Of a stretch of 64,000 bases of DNA, positions 37,604-46,749 are shown piece after piece. How positions within the stretch are numbered: position 1 is the stretch's first letter; each line of letters begins with the position of its first letter. The stretch lies in contig NZ_BPRC01000016.1 of NCBI RefSeq assembly GCF_022179725.1, positions 1 to 64,000 on the forward strand. Reading direction: 5' to 3'. The position numbers and the translations under genes were made by a program. Source of the DNA: Methylorubrum aminovorans. Lineage in GTDB: Bacteria > Pseudomonadota > Alphaproteobacteria > Rhizobiales > Beijerinckiaceae. Under the pieces are notes generated by a model. It was not told the DNA's origin, did not search any database, and saw only the letters and a list, made by a program, of their open reading frames with translations.

Positions 37604-38608
37604 ATGATGAGCCTGCACGGAGCGACCGGTGCCGTCGAACACGGCGGCGCGGACGGCGGCGCAAGCCTGCCCGACCATGCGCTCTGGATCGACTTGAACG
37701 ACCCGACCGCGGAAGAGGCGGCACGGGTCGAGAAGAAGACCGGCATCCGCATTCCGTCGCGCGCCGCGCTCAGCGAGGTGGAATCGTCGAGCCGCCTGCG
37801 GCGCAACCGGGACGGCCTCTCGCTCTCGACGCCGATGGTGACGTTCGACCGCTCGGATTTCAGCCTGAAGCCGCTCGGCTTCCTGCTCACCGCCGATCAC
37901 CTCGTCACCGTACGCTTCCACGAAATGCGGGCCTTCGCGGCGGTGCGCAAACGTGTGGATGACGGGGACGGCGACGGTACCACCAGCACGCGGATGTTCC
38001 TGCTCGTGGTCGAGGAACTGGTCGATAATCTCGCCGACCTTCTGGAGGAGATGTCGGGCGATCTCGACAGCCTCTCCACCCGCATCTTCGACTTCGATAG
38101 CGGCGCACGGCCAGGCGCGCGGAAGGGCGACACCACGGCCCCGAAGCGCCGCGACCTCGCGCTGCGCCGCCTGCTCCGCTCGGTCGGGCGCCACGGCAAG
38201 TCGCTGGCCAAGGTCCGCGCCAGCCTGCTCGGGCTCGCGCGGATCATCGCCTTCACCAAGGGCGAGTGCCAGCAGCTCCTCGGCGAGGACGAGCTGCCCC
38301 GCTTCGACACGCTGGCGGGCGATATCGCTTCGATCGACGAGTTCGAGACGCGGCTCTCCGAGACCGTCCAATTCCTGCTCGATGCGACCCTCGGGCTCAT
38401 CAACATCGAGCAGAACAACGCCTTCCGCGTCCTCACCGTCGTATCGGTGGTCGGCGTGCCGCCGACTCTCGTCGCCTCCATGTACGGCATGAACTTCAAG
38501 CATATGCCGGAACTCGATTGGGCCTACGGCTACCCTTACGGCCTTGCCCTGATCGCGATCTCGGCGGTCGTCCCGCTGCTCTACTTTAAGGCGAAGGGCT
38601 GGCTTTAG
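37604..38608 (+). CDS. corA: CorA-type metal transporter (ZntB-like)
   Basis: This 334-residue protein starts at ATG 37604 (11 codons fewer than the longest frame). A large cytoplasmic domain is followed by two C-terminal membrane helices, with the signature G295-M-N297 (YGMNF) between them. CorA and ZntB pentamers carry Mg2+, Co2+ or Zn2+ across the inner membrane; which ion is carried cannot be told. It is divergent from groES. Confidence 0.9.
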   Translation: MMSLHGATGAVEHGGADGGASLPDHALWIDLNDPTAEEAARVEKKTGIRIPSRAALSEVESSSRLRRNRDGLSLSTPMVTFDRSDFSLKPLGFLLTADHLVTVRFHEMRAFAAVRKRVDDGDGDGTTSTRMFLLVVEELVDNLADLLEEMSGDLDSLSTRIFDFDSGARPGARKGDTTAPKRRDLALRRLLRSVGRHGKSLAKVRASLLGLARIIAFTKGECQQLLGEDELPRFDTLAGDIASIDEFETRLSETVQFLLDATLGLINIEQNNAFRVLTVVSVVGVPPTLVASMYGMNFKHMPELDWAYGYPYGLALIAISAVVPLLYFKAKGWL

Positions 38609-38730
38609 AGTGCCTCACAAAACTCCCGATCACCGGCCGTTCTCGCTCTGAAGACAGCGCAGCGGGAGTGTGAGAGACACATAGCGCCGCGTGGCGAGGC
38701 GCGCGCGTTTCGGGGGCATTCCGCGCCTCA

Positions 38731-38830
38731 TACCAAATCCGATTGATCCCCTTGGGATGGAGGATTTGGCCCTCGCTCGAGCGCCGCGCGGGCTGGCTGA
38801 TCCGCTCCACGCTCTGATCAAGCGGAGACC
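38731..38830 (-). repeat. Intergenic repeat, copy B
   Basis: The reverse complement of this 100-bp segment matches copy A (20868-20966) end to end with scattered changes. It lies between the stops of corA and marC. See copy A. Confidence 0.75.
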
Positions 38831-38833
38831 GGT

Positions 38834-39475
38834 TCAGTGGCTGAGGCCGGGGAAGAGGTTCCGCAGGCTCGTCACGATCATCTCCATCGCGACGGCGGCG
38901 AGGATCATGCCCATCAGGCGGCGCGTGATCGCGGTTGCGGTTGCGGAGAGGTGGCGGCCCAGCCACGGGGCGGAGAGCAGCGCGACTGTCAGGAGAGCGA
39001 GGAAGGCGCCGACGCCGATCGCGAGTTCCGGCCATTTGTCCTTTGCTTCGGCGGCGTGGCCGTAGACGATGAGCGTGGCGATCGTTCCCGGACCTACGAG
39101 CAGTGGAATCGTCAGCGGATAGATTGCGACGCTCTCCGCATCGGCCGTGTCCTTCTTCTCCTTGGGTGTGCGGCCGTGCGTCTGGCTCGATGAACCCTGC
39201 AGCATCGAGAGCGCGATCGTCAGGACGATGAGTCCGCCCGCCAGACGGAAGTCGTCGACGCTGAGACCGAAGGCATCCAGGACAGCCTGTCCGCCCATGA
39301 TCGAGATGAGGCACCCGATCGTGGTCCCAAGAGCGGCGGTGGCGGCCACTCGCCGCCGGACGGCGTCGGAGGCGCCCTCGGTGAGGGAGAGGAACACAGG
39401 CACGTTCGCGATCGGGTTCATGATGGCGAACAGGGCGGAGAACACCTTCGTGACGAAGGGCAGGTCGATCGACAT
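38834..39475 (-). CDS. marC: MarC family integral membrane protein
   Basis: This 213-residue protein has six membrane helices. It shows the MarC pattern KVFSALFAIMNPIANVPVF at the start, YPLTIPLLVGPGTIATLIV in the middle, and MGMILAAVAMEMIVTSLRN at the end. The ATG at 39475 places the first helix at the N-terminus. Family function is unsettled; some members were once linked to antibiotic resistance. Confidence 0.9.
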   Translation of the reverse strand: MSIDLPFVTKVFSALFAIMNPIANVPVFLSLTEGASDAVRRRVAATAALGTTIGCLISIMGGQAVLDAFGLSVDDFRLAGGLIVLTIALSMLQGSSSQTHGRTPKEKKDTADAESVAIYPLTIPLLVGPGTIATLIVYGHAAEAKDKWPELAIGVGAFLALLTVALLSAPWLGRHLSATATAITRRLMGMILAAVAMEMIVTSLRNLFPGLSH

Positions 39476-39679
39476 CGCGAGCCTTGAGTTCGAGCGCCAC
39501 GGGCTCATAGCACGGCTCGAAGCTCGTCTCGGCCCGCGACGGCGAGCCGGGACGCGGACCCGTACTGCAACGGCGGTGACGCGGCCGCCCCACAATTCAG
39601 GCTTTGTTGGCGGCTAGCTGCGAGTCTCGCCTGTGAACGACACTTGGCTCCAGGCTGAGCGAGCACCGCACCCCGTCCC

Positions 39680-41155
39680 ATGGCCGTCATCGCCGCCTTC
39701 ATCCTCAATGCCGGGCTGAACTTCGTCCTCGGCATCGCCATCGCCCGGATGCTGGGACCGGCGGATTTCGGCCGCTTCGCCCTGGCGACGGCCGGAGCGG
39801 TGGTGCTCAACACGCTCCTGTTCGAGTGGCTGCGGCTCTCGGCGACGCGGTTCTACTCGGCGCGGGTGCGCGAGACCGAGCCGTGGATCCGCCGGGGGCT
39901 CGATCGGGCCTACGGGGCCATCGCTCTGGCGTTGTTCGCCGCTGCCGCGCTCTGCGCCGGGCTCGGGATCGCCGTCGATCCGACCCCTGAAGGCCGGCTG
40001 GTGATGACCGCCGGCACCATGGTCGCGGCGATCGGCATCGGTTTGTTCGACTACCACGCGGCCCTCGCCCGCGCCCGCTTCATCGGCGGCGCCTATCTCC
40101 GGCTCGTGGTGTGGAAGAACGTCCTCGCCTTCATCCTGATGGCCGGTACAGCCTGGCTGTTTCCCCAACCGATCTGGGTGCTGATCGCGGGCGGCGCGAG
40201 CCAGTTCCTCGCGGTGCTGCCGATGCGCAAGATTCTCGGCGACAAGCTTCTCGGTGACGGGCTCCTCGGACACGCACCCGCATCGCCCCACGGCCAGATG
40301 CGACGGACCCTGCGCCTGTTCGCCGCCTACGGCCTGCCCCTGATCGCGGCCAACGCCGTCTACCAGATCATGCCCTTCCTCAACCGGGCCGCCATCGCCG
40401 GAACAGCGGGATTCGCCGAGGCGGGCTACTTCGCGCTCGCCGCCGATCTCGGCTCGCGGGCCTTCTCGACGCTCGGGGCGGCCCTCGACCTGCTCCTGTT
40501 CCAGATCGCCGTGCAGGCCGAGGAGCATCACGGCCGCGAGGCCGCCGAGACCCAGGTCTCACGCAACATCGCCATCGTGGTGGCGCTGCTCCTTCCCTGC
40601 GCGGCGGGCTACTGGGCGGTGACCCCGGCACTCCAGGCGTTGATCGTGCCGGAGGAGTTCCGCGGGCCGTTCGCGGATTACACCGACCTGCTGATCCCGG
40701 GCCTGTTCTGCCTCTCGATCATAAATTTCGCCCTCAATCCGATTTTCCAGATCCGGCGCCGGACGAGCCCGGTCGTCGCCGCCGCCCTGGTCGGGTTGGC
40801 CGTCAACGGTGTCGGCCTCCTCCTGCTGCCGCGGTGGATCGGACCGCAGGGCGTTGCCGTCGCGCAAACCCTAGGGCTTGTCGCGGCGGTCGTCGTGCTC
40901 GGCCTGCGGGCCCTGACGGGAAACGAACGCCTGCCTCTGCCGGGACGCGACCTCGCCCTGACCGTGGGCGCCTGCCTCGCCATGGTTCTGGCGGTGCTGC
41001 CGTTCCGCAGCCTGGAGCCGACGCTGGCCCTGCCGACCTGTATCGGCGCCGGGGTCTTGGTCTACGGCGCGCTGGTCTGGTTCCTCGACATCGCGGGGCT
41101 GCGCACGGTGGTGCGGGAGCGCTTTCCGAAACGGCTTCCCGCGCCCGTTCGTTGA
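39680..41155 (+). CDS. Polysaccharide/lipopolysaccharide flippase (MOP superfamily)
   Basis: This 491-residue protein has about 12-14 membrane helices and the MOP/Wzx pattern: LNFVLGIAIARMLGPADFGRF near 12-32, and FAAYGLPLIAANAVYQIMPF near 215. It probably flips a lipid-linked glycan across the inner membrane. No glycosyltransferase genes are adjacent, though a GDP-mannose-forming enzyme lies 5.6 kb away. The start is close to the first helix, so a few residues may be missing. Confidence 0.83.
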   Translation: MAVIAAFILNAGLNFVLGIAIARMLGPADFGRFALATAGAVVLNTLLFEWLRLSATRFYSARVRETEPWIRRGLDRAYGAIALALFAAAALCAGLGIAVDPTPEGRLVMTAGTMVAAIGIGLFDYHAALARARFIGGAYLRLVVWKNVLAFILMAGTAWLFPQPIWVLIAGGASQFLAVLPMRKILGDKLLGDGLLGHAPASPHGQMRRTLRLFAAYGLPLIAANAVYQIMPFLNRAAIAGTAGFAEAGYFALAADLGSRAFSTLGAALDLLLFQIAVQAEEHHGREAAETQVSRNIAIVVALLLPCAAGYWAVTPALQALIVPEEFRGPFADYTDLLIPGLFCLSIINFALNPIFQIRRRTSPVVAAALVGLAVNGVGLLLLPRWIGPQGVAVAQTLGLVAAVVVLGLRALTGNERLPLPGRDLALTVGACLAMVLAVLPFRSLEPTLALPTCIGAGVLVYGALVWFLDIAGLRTVVRERFPKRLPAPVR

Positions 41156-41254
41156 GGCGGGCACCAAGGCCGGCTTGCCAGGCTCATCCAATCGGGGTTT
41201 GAGTCCGGACGCGCTTTTAAAAACGCCCAAAAGAAATCCCACGGGACGGAAACG

Positions 41255-42445
41255 ATGACCTCATACGCGCCGGCCAGCGAGCAGGAGGCGGCCGCCATTG
41301 TCGCGCAGGCGGCCGGCCGCTCGGAACCGCTGCGGCTCATCGGGGGCGGCACCAAGGCGGCGTTCGGACGTCCGCCCCAGGACGAGGCGACGCTTTCCGC
41401 GACCGGGCTCACCGGCATCACCCTCTACGAACCGGCCGAGATGGTGGTCGCTGCCCGGGCCGGCACGCCGCTCGCCGAGGTGGAGGCCCTGCTGGCCGAG
41501 CGCGGCCAGATGTTGCCCTTCGAGCCGATGGATCACCGCCCGCTCCTCGGCTCCACCGGCGAGCCGACCTTCGGCGCGGTGGCGGCAGCCAACAATTCCG
41601 GGCCGCGGCGCATCAATGCGGGCGCGGCCCGCGACAGCCTGATCGGCGTGCGCTTCGTCAACGGACGTGGCCAGCCGATCAAGTCCGGGGGGCGGGTGAT
41701 GAAGAACGTCACCGGCCTCGACCTCGTGAAGCTGATGGCCGGCTCCTGGGGCACCCTCGGCCTGCTGACCGAGGTCACCTTCAAGGTGCTGCCGGTGCAG
41801 GAGCAGGTCACGACCCTGGTCCTGCCAAGCCTCGACGACGCGACGGCGGTCGAAGCGCTCGCCGCCGCCCTCGGCTCGCCGTTCGAGCTCACGGGTGCCG
41901 CCCATCTGCCCGGCGGTGTCGGCGGCGGCGAGGCGCGCACCCTGATGCGCGTCGAGGGGTTTTCGAAGTCGGTGGATTATCGCCTCGGCGAGCTGCGCCG
42001 GCTGCTACGCCGCTACGGCGCGGCGCATACCGTCGCGGACGAGGCCAGCACCGCGCTCTGGCGTGCCGTGCGCGATGCGACGCCGCTGGCCGAGCCGCGG
42101 GAGGCCGCGATCTGGCGGATCTCCACCGCGCCGACCCGCGGACCGGCGGTCACCGCCGCGATCGGGGCCGAGCGCGCCGCGCGCTGGTTCTACGATTGGG
42201 GCGGCGGCCTGATCTGGCTCGCCACCGATCCTGCGGACGATGCCGGTGCCGCCGTGATCCGCGCCGCCGTGAAGGCGGCCGGGAGCGGCCACGCGACGCT
42301 GGTGCGCGCATCCGAGACCCTACGCGCGGCGGTCCCCGTTTTCGAGCCGCTGCCCGAGCCGCTGATGCGGATCACCGCCGGCATCAAGGCCGCGCACGAT
42401 CCGGCCGGCATCTTCAATCCCGGCCGGATGTATGCCGGCGTCTGA
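41255..42445 (+). CDS. glcE: Glycolate oxidase FAD-binding subunit GlcE
   Basis: This 396-residue protein has an FAD-binding type 4 domain (about 5-180) with RLIGGGTKAAFG near 27-38, LGSTGEPTFGAVAAANNSGP near 98-117 and VMKNVTGLDLVKLMAGSWG near 149-167. With GlcD and GlcF it oxidises glycolate to glyoxylate. glcD and glcF are not in the window, so the subunit is encoded apart from its partners or serves another complex. Confidence 0.9.
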   Translation: MTSYAPASEQEAAAIVAQAAGRSEPLRLIGGGTKAAFGRPPQDEATLSATGLTGITLYEPAEMVVAARAGTPLAEVEALLAERGQMLPFEPMDHRPLLGSTGEPTFGAVAAANNSGPRRINAGAARDSLIGVRFVNGRGQPIKSGGRVMKNVTGLDLVKLMAGSWGTLGLLTEVTFKVLPVQEQVTTLVLPSLDDATAVEALAAALGSPFELTGAAHLPGGVGGGEARTLMRVEGFSKSVDYRLGELRRLLRRYGAAHTVADEASTALWRAVRDATPLAEPREAAIWRISTAPTRGPAVTAAIGAERAARWFYDWGGGLIWLATDPADDAGAAVIRAAVKAAGSGHATLVRASETLRAAVPVFEPLPEPLMRITAGIKAAHDPAGIFNPGRMYAGV

Positions 42446-42457
42446 CCGAACGCCGCG

Positions 42458-44101
42458 TCAGAACACGAATCGCAACCCGGCGTAGAGGAGCCCGGCCAGG
42501 GTGATCGCCGCCGGGAGGGTGAGCAGCCACGCGATGGCGAGGTTGCGCACCGTGGCCCATTGCAGGCCGGACCCGTTGGCCGCCATGGTGCCGGCCACGC
42601 CGCTCGACAGGATGTGGGTGGTCGAGACCGGCAGGCCGTAGGCCTCGGCGAGGCCGATGGTGCCCGCCGCGGTGATCTCGGCGGAAGCACCCTGGGCATA
42701 GGTCAGGTGCTTCTTGCCGATGCGGCTGCCGACGGTGACGACGATGCGCTTCCAGCCGACCATCGTGCCGAGGCCGAGCGCCAAGGCGACCGACAACTTC
42801 ACCCAGGTCGGGATGTAGCGCGTGCCGTCGTTGAGGCTCGTCTCGTAGGTCTTCAGCGTCTCCGCCTCGTCAGCGACGAACAGGCCCTCGCGCTTCTTCA
42901 GGCTGTGGATGGCGTCGGAGGCGAGATACATGTCGTTGCGCAGGTTCGGCGTCGCCTCCGCCGGCACGTGTCGGAGCGCTCCGTACGCCTTCACCTGCGT
43001 GGCGATGTCGTTCGAAAGGGCGGCGAGCGCCGCGTAAACCTCGGGCCGATCGAGATCCTTCTTGCCCGCGGCTTCGGTGATCTGCGCCCGCGCCTCGGCC
43101 GGGCTCGGCAGCGGGGCCTGCTCCGCCCGCTTCTGAAAGACCGTCCGGGCGCGCTCGGAGACCTGAACGAAGGCGGGCGTCGATGCTTCCGACATCGTCC
43201 GGTTGAGCGCGTAGGCCGTGGGCGCGGCGCCGATCAGGATCAGCATGATCAGGCCCATGCCCTTCTGCCCGTCATTGCCGCCATGGGCGAAAGAGACGCC
43301 GCCGCAGGTCAGGATCAGCAGGGCGCGGATCCAGAGCGGGGGCGGCGCGTCGGCCTCGGGCTCCCGGTAGAGGGCGCGGTTGCGGATCAGAAAGCGCATC
43401 GCCAGCAGCAGCAGGGCCGCCATGACGAAGCCGACGACCGGGCTGAACAGCAGGGCGCGCAGCACGCTCCACGCCTGATCCCACTGCACCCCGGACGTGT
43501 CCGACCCCTCGGGAGCGAGGAGCTGGTTGGCGAGGCCGACGCCGAGGACCGAGCCGATCAGCGCGTGCGAGGAGGAATTCGGCAGGCCGAGCGCCCAGGT
43601 GCCCAGGTTCCAGATGATGGCCGCGATGAGCAGCGCGAAGATCATCGCGTAGCCCGCGCTCGAACCCGCCTTGAGCACCAGTTCGACGGGGAGCAGCGTC
43701 ACCACGCTGTAGGCGACGGCGCCGGTTGAGACGACGACACCGAGGAAGTTCAGCACACCCGAATAGACCACCGCGACGGCGGGGGGCAGGCTGTGCGTGT
43801 AGATCACCGTCGCGACCGCGTTGGCGGTGTCGTGAAACCCGTTCACGAACTCGAAGCCGAGTGCGATGAGCAGCGCGAGGCCGAGCAGCGCGAAGGCGCC
43901 GATCGCCAGCGGCGGCTGGCCGGCCGCCTGCATGTCGGTGATCAGGTTGAACAGCGCGTAGCCGATGCCGCCGACGAGCACGAGAAAGAACAGGCCGATA
44001 CCCGCCGGATGCGTGCGCCCGCCGAGATTGGGACCGCGGGCGGATGGTCCGGCGCGCTCGGCGGCCGAACCGTCGCTCGCCAGGCTGAGAGCGTCTGACA
44101 T
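42458..44101 (-). CDS. pit: Low-affinity inorganic phosphate transporter Pit
   Basis: This 547-residue protein has about ten membrane helices and the PHO4 family repeats: FEFVNGFHDTANAVATVIYT near 83-102 and the equivalent C-terminal ITAAGTIGLAEAYGLPVSTTH. A cytoplasmic insert of about 120 residues (about 310-430) interrupts the helices, as in longer Pit proteins. It moves phosphate with protons or as metal phosphate. Convergent with glcE (12 bp). Confidence 0.92.
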   Translation of the reverse strand: MSDALSLASDGSAAERAGPSARGPNLGGRTHPAGIGLFFLVLVGGIGYALFNLITDMQAAGQPPLAIGAFALLGLALLIALGFEFVNGFHDTANAVATVIYTHSLPPAVAVVYSGVLNFLGVVVSTGAVAYSVVTLLPVELVLKAGSSAGYAMIFALLIAAIIWNLGTWALGLPNSSSHALIGSVLGVGLANQLLAPEGSDTSGVQWDQAWSVLRALLFSPVVGFVMAALLLLAMRFLIRNRALYREPEADAPPPLWIRALLILTCGGVSFAHGGNDGQKGMGLIMLILIGAAPTAYALNRTMSEASTPAFVQVSERARTVFQKRAEQAPLPSPAEARAQITEAAGKKDLDRPEVYAALAALSNDIATQVKAYGALRHVPAEATPNLRNDMYLASDAIHSLKKREGLFVADEAETLKTYETSLNDGTRYIPTWVKLSVALALGLGTMVGWKRIVVTVGSRIGKKHLTYAQGASAEITAAGTIGLAEAYGLPVSTTHILSSGVAGTMAANGSGLQWATVRNLAIAWLLTLPAAITLAGLLYAGLRFVF

Positions 44102-44436
44102 CTGAACCTCGGAGAACTTCGACGGCTGCGATCGGTAGAAATCGGCATCGAGACAGGCCGATCCTCGCCCACCGGCCCGTTGCCTCGGAGGGGCAAGGCA
44201 GCACCTGCCACCGCACCAGACCCACCACCGAGCTTACAAATGTTAGTGAGCTGTGCGGTTCCGTGAATTTTTGATGACACCTGCAGACGGCCGCGTCTGA
44301 TCAATGTCTCGAAGCTTTGAATTGTCGTCTCTCATTCCCTGTCAGAATTGGCTCGAAGATAAATTGGCGCTCGTTCTGGCCACCGTGACGCGGAGCGGAC
44401 GCGACGCGCAGGCCGGATCGTCGTAGAAGGTCCGCC
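44102..44436. other. Divergent intergenic region upstream of pit
   Basis: This 335-bp stretch holds the pit promoter and that of the small membrane genes. A single PhoB-like half-site (TGTCAT on the minus strand near 44272) is present, but no convincing full Pho box was seen. Confidence 0.3.
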
Positions 44437-44646
44437 ATGTTGACGCTCGCGCTCTCGCTGGCCCTGCTTGTCGTGCTGGTCCTCATCATCGTCCGGCGGC
44501 GGAACCTCACCATCCTGATGAGTGTCGGCAGCCTGATCGCCGCGCTGCTCGCCATGCTCTGGCTTCAGGATCTCGGGCTCCTGCCCGGCTCGCAGGGTCC
44601 GCTGACCCATACCCGGCCGCAGACCGTGGACGACCTGCGCCGTTGA
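44437..44646 (+). CDS. Small membrane protein (69 aa)
   Basis: Two membrane helices (about 2-18 and 27-46) flank a short Arg-rich turn (VRRRN). The tail is polar. The ATG follows GAAGGT at good spacing. No family is recognised. It is the first of three small same-strand genes leading to glpD. Confidence 0.6.
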   Translation: MLTLALSLALLVVLVLIIVRRRNLTILMSVGSLIAALLAMLWLQDLGLLPGSQGPLTHTRPQTVDDLRR

Positions 44647-44751
44647 TGAGGCATCGATGCGAGGCTTGGCCAGGGAACTCTCCCCGCCTTCACGCGTCTG
44701 CCGCGAGGAGCCCGGCTTTTCCGCCGTGACCCGACGGATTGGAGCCCGCCC

Positions 44752-44937
44752 TTGCGCAACCTTCTCCTGCTGTTGATCCTGATCGCCGGCGGTTTCGTCC
44801 TGACGGCGATGTACGTCGCGCCGAAGCAGCCAGAGCTGCGCGGCTGGTACCAGACCAATGCCTGCCCACATCTCGACCAAATCAGCCCGAAGATCTGTGA
44901 GCCGATCCGTGCCGCGAGGGGCACGGACGCGATCTGA
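44752..44937 (+). CDS. Small secreted or anchored protein (61 aa)
   Basis: The protein is started at a TTG after GGAGCC. An N-terminal hydrophobic segment (MRNLLLLLILIAGGFVLTAM) precedes a short periplasmic part with two cysteines (NACPHLDQISPKICEPI), which could form a disulfide. No family is recognised. Confidence 0.6.
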   Translation: MRNLLLLLILIAGGFVLTAMYVAPKQPELRGWYQTNACPHLDQISPKICEPIRAARGTDAI

Positions 44938-44945
44938 GGCCTCGC

Positions 44946-45254
44946 TTGCGCCGGGCCTTCGATTGGATCTTCCGCGATCGGCGCACCGGCGCGGTCGTGA
45001 TCGGCCAATGGCCGAATGCGCCCCTGTGGATCTTCGCTGCGGCCTCGGCCCTGGAATGGCTGCTTGAGGCGGTGATGCCCGGCCTGCCGGCTCCGGTCTT
45101 CGCGGGACTTCGGGTCGTCGCGCTTCTGAGCCTCACCGTCTGGGCGATCGATGAGATTGCCCGCGGGGTCAATCCGTGGCGGCGCTGCCTCGGGGCCGCC
45201 GTGCTCATCGGGGTCGTGGTCAGCCTCGGCTTCGGTGGTCTGGGCCGCTCGTGA
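44946..45254 (+). CDS. Small membrane protein upstream of glpD (102 aa)
   Basis: The protein is started at a TTG. Residues 25-45, 50-70 and 80-98 are membrane helices, with a conserved-looking start FRDRRTGAVVIGQWPNAPLW. Similar small proteins occur in many bacteria with no known role. Its TGA overlaps the glpD GTG (GTGA), so the two are translationally coupled. Confidence 0.72.
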   Translation: MRRAFDWIFRDRRTGAVVIGQWPNAPLWIFAAASALEWLLEAVMPGLPAPVFAGLRVVALLSLTVWAIDEIARGVNPWRRCLGAAVLIGVVVSLGFGGLGRS

Positions 45255-46747
45255 GCGACCCTTTCGATCTCCTCGTTATCGGCGGCGGCATCAACGGCGT
45301 CGGCATCGCCCGCGACGCCGCCGGGCGCGGGCTTCGCGTCCTGCTGTGCGAGCGGGGCGACTTGGCAGAGCACACCTCGTCCGCCTCGACCAAGCTGATC
45401 CATGGCGGCCTGCGCTACCTCGAGCAGTACGAGTTCCGGCTCGTGCGCGAGGCGTTGGCCGAGCGCGAGCGCCTGATGCGGCTCGCCCCGCACATCATCT
45501 GGCCGCTGCGTTTCGTCCTGCCGCACGATGCCGGCTTGCGCCCGGTCTGGATGCTGCGGGTCGGGCTGTTCCTCTACGACCACCTCGCCCGCCTCAGAGC
45601 GCTGCCGCGCTCTCAGGCGCTGCGCCTCGGCCGCGACGGCGTCGGTGCGCCGCTCCAGAAGCGGCTGACGCGGGGCTTCGCCTATTCCGATTGCTGGGTC
45701 GAGGACAGCCGCCTCGTCGTGCTGAACGCGGTCGACGCCGCCGAGCACGGCGCGGAGATCCGCACTCGCACCACCGTGGAATCCGCCCGGCGCGAGGCTG
45801 GCGCCTGGACCGTCACCCTCTACGATGCCGAACGGCGGCAGCGGGAGAGCGTGCGGGCCCGCATCGTCGTCAACGCCGCCGGTCCGTGGGTCGGCGAGAC
45901 CCTGCTGCGCACGCTCGCGCTCGAGGCCCGGCCGAAGGTGCGGCTCGTCAAGGGCAGCCACATCGTGGTGCGGCGGCTCTACGCTGGCGATCAGGCCTAC
46001 ATCCTGCAACAGCCCGACCGGCGCATCGTCTTCGCCATCCCCTACGAGCGCGACTTCACCCTGATCGGCACCACCGACGTGGCGCACGAGGGTGAGCCCG
46101 GCCCGGTTCGCATCTCGGCCGAGGAGACGCGCTATCTCTGCGCCTGCATCAATCGCTCGTTCGAGCGGTCGATCGGCCCGGACGACGTGGTCTGGAGTTT
46201 TTCGGGGCTCCGGCCGCTCTACGACGATGCCGCCGCGAACGCCTCGGCGGTGACCCGCGACTACGTGCTGGATCTCGACCATGAGGGGCCGCCGGTGCTC
46301 TCCGTGTTCGGGGGCAAGATCACCACCTACCGGCGGCTCGCCGAGCACGCGCTGGAGAAGCTGAAGCCGCACCTGCCGGGCATGAAGCCTGTCTGGACCG
46401 GCGCCGCGCCGCTGCCCGGCGGCGATATGCCCGGCGCGGATTTCGAAGCGTTTGCGAGTACGCTCGCAGCCGAGTACCCGTTCCTGCCCGAGGCGACGGT
46501 CCGGCGGCTCGGCCGCGCCTACGGTACCCGCGCCGCCCTGCTGCTCGGCGATGCGCGCGCCCCGTCCGATCTCGGCGAGATCTTCGGCGGCGATCTCAGC
46601 GCCCGCGAGGTCGACTACCTGGTGCGGCACGAATGGGCGCGCGCGTCCGACGACATCCTCTGGCGCCGCTCGAAGCTCGGCCTGCACATGGATCGGGAGG
46701 GGGTCGCGCGGCTCGGGCGCTACCTCGCCGCCGCGTCCGGTTGCTGA
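45251..46747 (+). CDS. glpD: Aerobic glycerol-3-phosphate dehydrogenase
   Basis: This 498-residue protein starts at a GTG overlapping the previous stop. The N-terminal FAD-binding motif is VIGGGINGVGIARDAAGRG, with STKLIHGGLRYLEQYEFRLV after it and FSGLRPLYDD plus FGGKITTYRRLAE later. The C-terminal DAO_C domain closes it. GlpD oxidises glycerol-3-phosphate to dihydroxyacetone phosphate at the membrane and feeds electrons to quinone. glpK is not adjacent. Confidence 0.95.
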   Translation: MSDPFDLLVIGGGINGVGIARDAAGRGLRVLLCERGDLAEHTSSASTKLIHGGLRYLEQYEFRLVREALAERERLMRLAPHIIWPLRFVLPHDAGLRPVWMLRVGLFLYDHLARLRALPRSQALRLGRDGVGAPLQKRLTRGFAYSDCWVEDSRLVVLNAVDAAEHGAEIRTRTTVESARREAGAWTVTLYDAERRQRESVRARIVVNAAGPWVGETLLRTLALEARPKVRLVKGSHIVVRRLYAGDQAYILQQPDRRIVFAIPYERDFTLIGTTDVAHEGEPGPVRISAEETRYLCACINRSFERSIGPDDVVWSFSGLRPLYDDAAANASAVTRDYVLDLDHEGPPVLSVFGGKITTYRRLAEHALEKLKPHLPGMKPVWTGAAPLPGGDMPGADFEAFASTLAAEYPFLPEATVRRLGRAYGTRAALLLGDARAPSDLGEIFGGDLSAREVDYLVRHEWARASDDILWRRSKLGLHMDREGVARLGRYLAAASGC

Positions 46748-46749
46748 TC

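Noticed and set aside
44260..44290. A possible Pho box upstream of pit
   Set aside because: Only one half-site resembles the consensus; the second is missing.
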